Shown: positions 59,844-64,000 of the stretch, one piece after another
Numbering within the stretch: position 1 is the stretch's first letter
Layout of the letters: the number at the start of each line of letters is the position of its first letter
DNA from: JBBPZK01 sp965219175
Lineage (GTDB): Bacteria > Actinomycetota > Rubrobacteria > Rubrobacterales > Rubrobacteraceae
Assembly (NCBI GenBank): GCA_965219175.1
Contig: CBDCNI010000001.1
Span: 3,286,001 to 3,350,000, forward strand
Direction: 5' to 3'
Length of the DNA: 64,000 nucleotides
Translations under genes and position numbers: made by a program
The notes under the pieces: model-generated
Seen by the model: the letters and a program-made list of their open reading frames with translations, nothing else
Told to the model about the DNA's origin: nothing
Databases searched by the model: none

Positions 59844-61328
59844 TTAAGCTTCCGGTGCGGGGCTCGCCGCGTCGGTCTCAACCCGATCCGGCATGCGTGA
59901 GATCCGTCGGCGCAGCGGTAGGAAAATCGCTATCCCCAGGATGCCGAGCGAGATAAACATGACGATTACGCCGTAGTTCTGGTACCAGGGCGCGTCCGGG
60001 GTGCGCGGCCAGGCGATGTTTACTATCTCGAAGAGGAGCCACAGGACCGCCACGACGTTTATGAGCAGGCCGACTCCACCGAGTGAGAACCGTCCGGGAC
60101 GCCAGCGACCGGAGAGGCGTGCGATCAGCGCGGCCAGGGCCGGGAAGAAGAAGGCTATGTAGAAGCCGCCGGTAGTGAAGCTGACGAGCGTGCCGTAAAT
60201 GTTCGAGTTTGCGAGCAGGAAGAGCGCCGCGGTTATGACGGCGGTCAGCAGGATCGCGTTTATCGGAAGACGATCCTCCGTGGCGAGGCGTCCCAAAAAC
60301 CCCGAGGCGGGCAGCGCCCGGTCGCGGGCGAAGGAGAAGATCACCCGCGAGACGGAAGCCTGGAGGGCCATGAAGCTCGCGAAGAAACCCACGACTATCA
60401 CACCGAACAGGGGTTTGGAGATCCCGGCCCCGAGCCTGGCGGCGAGCGTGTCGGTGATCGGATCCCCCACCTTGCCCGCTACCACGTTCCCGATGTCCGG
60501 GATCGCCAGGATCAAGGCCAATCCAGCGTACATGACGATCAGGGCGACACAGATGAGCGAGAGAAGGACGGCCTTTGGCACGTCGCGGTTCGGCTCCTCG
60601 ACTTCCTCGGCCATGGAACCGGCACTCTCGAACCCCACGAAAGCCCAACCGATGAACGCCAGGGACGCGAGGAAAGGACCGAAGAGATAGGAGCCTCCGT
60701 GGGCGGTACCGGCCCCGTCGAAGATCACCGAGAGCGAGTTCTGCCGGTAGAAGAGGAGGAGCACGGTTCCGATGACTATGCTCCCGACGATCTCGGCCGT
60801 TATGCTCAAATAGACCATTACCTTGAGGACCCCGCGCCCCACAGTGTTTGCGACCGTCCCGACGACCAGGACGCCGAGCGCGAACAGAACGAGGGTAAAG
60901 GGACTCGGGTCCTTTACGCCGAAGATGGCGGCGAGGAAGACCGCGGCGCCGTAGGCTACGGCGGACATCGCGATCACGAGCGTCCACATGTACGCCCACC
61001 CGGCGAACCATCCGAAACCGTTACCCATGATCTGCCGCGACCACTGGTAGACGCCACCAGCCAGCGGCCAGACCGAGGCGAGCTCCGCGAAGACGAGCGC
61101 GACCAGCATCTGACCGGCGAGCACCACCAAAAACCCCCACCAGAAAGCCGGGCCACCCGCTGTGAAAGAAAGCGCGAAGATCCCGTAGAGCGCCACTATC
61201 GGCGAGATGAACGCGAAGGACAGCGCGAACACCGACCAGAGGTTAAAGCCCCGCTTGAGCGTCTGGTCGTACCCGAACTGCCCGAGATCCGTCTCGGTCC
61301 TGTTCTCTACCGTACCCTGCTCTTCCAT
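59844..61328 (-). CDS. APC-family amino-acid/amine permease
   Basis: A 494-residue, 12-helix permease: NLWSVFALSFAFISP in helix 1, FVGFESAGSMAEE and EPNRDVPKA at helix 6. It is closest in pattern to GABA/choline-type or amino-acid-transporter-family members. AAAGGA precedes the ATG. It heads the SDR-SDR-deacetylase-ureohydrolase run on the minus strand. Confidence 0.88.
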   Translation of the reverse strand: MEEQGTVENRTETDLGQFGYDQTLKRGFNLWSVFALSFAFISPIVALYGIFALSFTAGGPAFWWGFLVVLAGQMLVALVFAELASVWPLAGGVYQWSRQIMGNGFGWFAGWAYMWTLVIAMSAVAYGAAVFLAAIFGVKDPSPFTLVLFALGVLVVGTVANTVGRGVLKVMVYLSITAEIVGSIVIGTVLLLFYRQNSLSVIFDGAGTAHGGSYLFGPFLASLAFIGWAFVGFESAGSMAEEVEEPNRDVPKAVLLSLICVALIVMYAGLALILAIPDIGNVVAGKVGDPITDTLAARLGAGISKPLFGVIVVGFFASFMALQASVSRVIFSFARDRALPASGFLGRLATEDRLPINAILLTAVITAALFLLANSNIYGTLVSFTTGGFYIAFFFPALAALIARLSGRWRPGRFSLGGVGLLINVVAVLWLLFEIVNIAWPRTPDAPWYQNYGVIVMFISLGILGIAIFLPLRRRISRMPDRVETDAASPAPEA

Positions 61329-61355
61329 ACCGGTCCTTTCTTTTGCCCGAGTCCT

Positions 61356-62336
61356 CTACGACGTCTCTTCGGTCCCAGCTTTCTCTGGACTAACAGCGCT
61401 TTTTCTGCCGGCTATGAGACTCAACAACTCGTGGGCCACGTTCGCGGCCAATAGCGCCGTGATCTGGGCCGGGTCATAGGATGGATAGACCTCCACCACG
61501 TCGCAACCGACGAGGTTCAGACCCGCAAGACCTCTAACAAACTCTTGCGCCTCCCGGCTCGTGAAGCCTCCTACCTCCGGCGTTCCGGTGCCGGGCGCGT
61601 ACGCTGGGTCCACGAAGTCCACGTCGAAGGAGACGTAGAGCTTCGCACTCCCGACCCTCTCACGAATGCGATCCATGGTTTTGTCTATACCGATCCGACG
61701 CACCTCGTCGGTGGTCAACAACTCGAACCCGAGCTCCCTCGAAGCCTCCAGGTCCCCGGCGTCGTAGAGCGAGCCGCGCATTCCCACCTGAATGGAGTGT
61801 TCCGGGTCGAGCAACCCTTCCTCCACCGCCCTTCTGAAAGGCGTACCGTGGTTGTACTTCTTGCCGAAGTACGCGTCCCAGGTATCGGCGTGGGAGTCGA
61901 ACTGAACGAGCGCGACCGGCCCGTGCGCGGCAGCGGCGGCCCGAAGCTCCGGCAGCGCTATGGAATGGTCGCCGCCGAGTACGATCGGGACGACCCCGGC
62001 CCAGTGTATCTCCTCCAGGCCAGTGGAGATCTTCTCGTAGCTCTCCTCGATAAAACCGGGTACCACGGGAAGATCCCCGTAATCTATGACGGAGAGATGA
62101 TCGAAGATGCCGACCCCGAGAGAAGGATTGTACGGACGGAGCAAGTGCGAAACGCTCCTTATCCCCTCCGGCCCGAAGCGGGCCCCGGCCCGGAACGAGG
62201 CGCCGGTGTCGAAGGGCGCGCCGACGACTGCCACGTCGGCGTTCTGTAGGTCCTGATTGTTTGGCAAGCGCATGAAAGTCCTGACGCCCGAGAAGCGCGG
62301 CGTCTCGAATGAGTTTGCTGGCTCGTAGTGGGTCAA
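61356..62336 (-). CDS. Ureohydrolase (agmatinase-like)
   Basis: A 326-residue Mn ureohydrolase with the complete set: GGDHS (121-125), DSHAD (147-151), NHGTPF (about 162-167) and SFDVDFVDP. Unlike the paralogue at 56.5 kb, the NHG loop is canonical. The TTG start is supported by GAGAGGAG 7 bases upstream. It is the gene nearest to the divergent PucR regulator and is likely controlled by it. Confidence 0.9.
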   Translation of the reverse strand: MTHYEPANSFETPRFSGVRTFMRLPNNQDLQNADVAVVGAPFDTGASFRAGARFGPEGIRSVSHLLRPYNPSLGVGIFDHLSVIDYGDLPVVPGFIEESYEKISTGLEEIHWAGVVPIVLGGDHSIALPELRAAAAAHGPVALVQFDSHADTWDAYFGKKYNHGTPFRRAVEEGLLDPEHSIQVGMRGSLYDAGDLEASRELGFELLTTDEVRRIGIDKTMDRIRERVGSAKLYVSFDVDFVDPAYAPGTGTPEVGGFTSREAQEFVRGLAGLNLVGCDVVEVYPSYDPAQITALLAANVAHELLSLIAGRKSAVSPEKAGTEETS

Positions 62337-62579
62337 GCGATTCTCCTCTCAAATCAAAGAGCGGCTATGCTCTCTTTCATATTCCCGGCGGGCAACGAGG
62401 TGTCTCCCGACATCCCTTCCGTCTTGGTCGGCCCGCGCACGACAACGAACTCCCACTCCACCACCGGCTCGCCCTAACGACCCGCCTCATGACCTCGATT
62501 TTCCCTACCACGCCGACGAACCACAATACGACATATGTATAAATTTGCATAAAAGCTTCATACTATGATACAAAACCTT
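62337..62579. promoter_or_regulatory. Divergent control region between ureohydrolase and PucR genes
   Basis: No gene. The right part (62525-62575) is strikingly AT-rich, with ACATATGT (62531-62538) and the imperfect palindrome ATGTATAAATTTGCAT (62535-62550). This is the likely operator/promoter area for both directions. I could not fix -35/-10 boxes. Confidence 0.45.
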
Positions 62580-64000
62580 ATGGCTATAACGGTTGGAGAG
62601 CTCGTACGCATCCCGGATCTGAGGACTCAAGTCTTCGCCGGAGAGGCTGGCCTGGACCATCGGGTAAGTTGGGCGCACGTCTCCGAGTTGCCGGACCCCA
62701 CGGAATATCTAGCCGCCGGGGAGCTTTTGATGACGGTCGGATACACCATTCCCGAGGGTTCCGGAGCTCAGGAGACCTATGTCGAGCGATTGGCGGAGGC
62801 GAGACTAAGCGGCCTGCTGGTCGCGGAGAAGATGTACGCTCCGGAACTGACACCCGAGATGGCAGCCGTGGCGAACCGTCTATCTTTTCCGATTCTGCTG
62901 ACCGCTTACGACGTGCCGTTCACCGCCATCTCACGCGCGGTAGCCGAGGCGAACCGGAGCGCGGAGCATGCGCGGCTGTTGCGGGCCGTAAGCGTCTACG
63001 ATACCGCGCGGCTCACCGTGGGCGGGGCTTCCGGATCGGAGACCATGACCCGGCTCGGTGAGTTGGTTGGTTGTGATCTCTACGTTGTGGACCCGGATCG
63101 TGGTCGTTCCCTGATCCGCAACGGGAGAGGGGTTCCGGAGGAGATTGCCGAAGCGCTGGTGAAAGAGATGTCGAGTAGATCCCAGCCGATGCCGGCGCTG
63201 CTGCGGCTCAGATCCGGGCGAGGTTCCGTCATTGCCTTGTTCGTTCCCGCCTCCCGTCCGGCGGCCCTCGTCGCGGTAACCAGAACGGAGGAACCCCCGG
63301 ACGCAACCGTTTTGCGACACGTCGCGACGGTTGCGGCGTTAGAGGTCGAGAAACTGACGGCCGACTACGAGCGGAAGAGACGCCTGGGCGCCGAGGTACT
63401 CGCGGGGCTCGTAGACGAACGCATCGGCGCGGAATCAGCCTCGCATCTACTATCGGAGTGGAACCTGGCCGATGAACCACGCCTGCTCGCCTCCTGCTCT
63501 GATAGCGGGGGCGCGGAAGAACACTCCAGCCTCCACCTGCGCCTGGAGGACGACGGCGTGCCGCATATTCTTCTACGTCGCGCGCCGATACTCACGGCAC
63601 TGCTACCCGCGAGGCCAGACTATATCCAGGCGCTCCGGGAGGAGATCAACGAGACTTCCCGCGTAGGCTTGAGCGATCCACTCGTCAACACCTCGCGCGT
63701 CCCGGAGGCTTACAGGGAGGCGCAGTGGGCGCTTCAGAGCGCGGAGGCGGACGACGAACCGCTGGTCTACTATGAGAGCGCAAGCCTCTCACCTTTCCTG
63801 CCGCACGGACTCGGCGAATCGCGCCGCGTGGTCGAGCACGTGCTAGGTCCTGTTCTTTCCTACGACGCCAATCACGGCTCGAGATTGGTTGCCTCCTTGA
63901 GGTCCTTCCTTTCGCACAATCGCTCCTGGCAAAAGGCGGCGGCGAGCCTGCACGTACACAAGCAGACCCTGGTCTACAGGATGCGCCGCGTCGAGGAACT
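62580..64000 (+). CDS. PucR-family transcription regulator (partial)
   Basis: The frame is open from ATG 62580 (or 62565) to the right edge, about 474 codons. It begins with a PucR N-terminal domain (ITVGELVRIPDL, DPTEYLAAGELLMTVG, GLLVAEK), continues through a middle GGDEF-like/GAF-like region, and reaches the C-terminal helix-turn-helix (SWQKAAASLHVHKQTLVYRM). Only a few dozen residues are missing. PucR proteins activate purine, amine and amino-acid catabolic genes. Its position opposite the ureohydrolase gene suggests it controls the amine cluster. No ribosome site is seen before the ATG. Confidence 0.87.
   Translation, partial: MAITVGELVRIPDLRTQVFAGEAGLDHRVSWAHVSELPDPTEYLAAGELLMTVGYTIPEGSGAQETYVERLAEARLSGLLVAEKMYAPELTPEMAAVANRLSFPILLTAYDVPFTAISRAVAEANRSAEHARLLRAVSVYDTARLTVGGASGSETMTRLGELVGCDLYVVDPDRGRSLIRNGRGVPEEIAEALVKEMSSRSQPMPALLRLRSGRGSVIALFVPASRPAALVAVTRTEEPPDATVLRHVATVAALEVEKLTADYERKRRLGAEVLAGLVDERIGAESASHLLSEWNLADEPRLLASCSDSGGAEEHSSLHLRLEDDGVPHILLRRAPILTALLPARPDYIQALREEINETSRVGLSDPLVNTSRVPEAYREAQWALQSAEADDEPLVYYESASLSPFLPHGLGESRRVVEHVLGPVLSYDANHGSRLVASLRSFLSHNRSWQKAAASLHVHKQTLVYRMRRVEE

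Noticed and set aside
59878..61011. Long alternative frame of 377 codons within the APC permease gene
   Set aside because: It is Arg/His-rich, the product of GC-rich codon bias in another frame of the permease, which itself has clear helices and motifs.
62337..62540. Guanidine or other riboswitch upstream of the ureohydrolase gene
   Set aside because: I could not find the conserved stems or the ACGR-type loops of the guanidine classes; nothing beyond AT-rich palindromes is supported.

Overview
The window is GC-rich, gene-dense DNA from an actinobacterium. The catabolic gene repertoire (many APC amine/amino-acid permeases, paired ureohydrolases, GMC oxidoreductases with gluconate-dehydrogenase-type small subunits, short-chain dehydrogenases) suggests a Rubrobacter-like organism. 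That assignment is an inference from protein content; no rRNA or other taxonomic marker is present.

Bases 1 to about 22.4 kb look like the backbone and cargo of a mobile element (integrated plasmid or ICE). Reading leftwards on the minus strand from 5.4 kb there is a DnaJ-type zinc-finger protein, a winged-helix replication-like protein, a DnaC-like helicase loader, a GAF-LuxR regulator, a VirD4/TraG-like coupling ATPase and a VirB2/TrbC-like pilin that runs off the left edge. A divergent regulator gene starts at 5416. From 6.3 to 19.5 kb follows an anti-mobile-element island: a DUF4325/HATPase pair, a divergent CHAT protease plus DUF1883 pair with a membrane protein, an IetA/IetS (AAA ATPase plus subtilase) pair, and a three-gene nuclease-helicase operon (14317-19502) that I cannot match to any named system. 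A RES/Xre toxin-antitoxin pair, a small coiled-coil DNA-binding protein and an RNase HI close the segment. A palindrome ACCGA-N5-TCGGT sits in or beside the promoters at both ends (5.4 and 21.4 kb), which links the replication module to the far end of the element.

Between 22.3 and 22.7 kb lie a bidirectional terminator, a lone 3' half of a tRNA-Gln (minus strand) and a lone 3' half of a tRNA-Arg (plus strand). A second tRNA-Arg 3' half with matching flank lies at 46.9 kb in the same orientation. These look like attachment-site scars of tandemly accreted islands. The region between them is littered with broken genes (amidohydrolase tail, transporter and nitrilase fragments, ISL3 transposase tail, PIN fragment) and also contains vapBC.

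23.7-46.4 kb is catabolic. An S45 acylase, a cupin and an M20 peptidase precede an IclR-controlled divergent locus. Leftwards: iclR, a tautomerase-cyclase fusion, and a small/large subunit GMC dehydrogenase pair. Rightwards: MFS transporter, HbpS/GlcG-like protein, SDR, a second GMC/small-subunit pair, an IlvD/Edd dehydratase, a LarA-like (DUF2088) protein, a second MFS, an MBL-fold hydrolase and an enolase-superfamily acid-sugar dehydratase. Together they fit oxidation, dehydration and uptake of sugar acids or a related carboxylate.

47.1-64 kb is an amine/guanidino-compound cluster, almost all on the minus strand: a FluG-like amidohydrolase and a separate glutamine-synthetase-like ligase, three APC permeases, a nitrilase-family amidase, two ureohydrolases, a NodB-type deacetylase, three SDRs and an internally deleted NCS1 permease. 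A divergent PucR-family regulator runs off the right edge.
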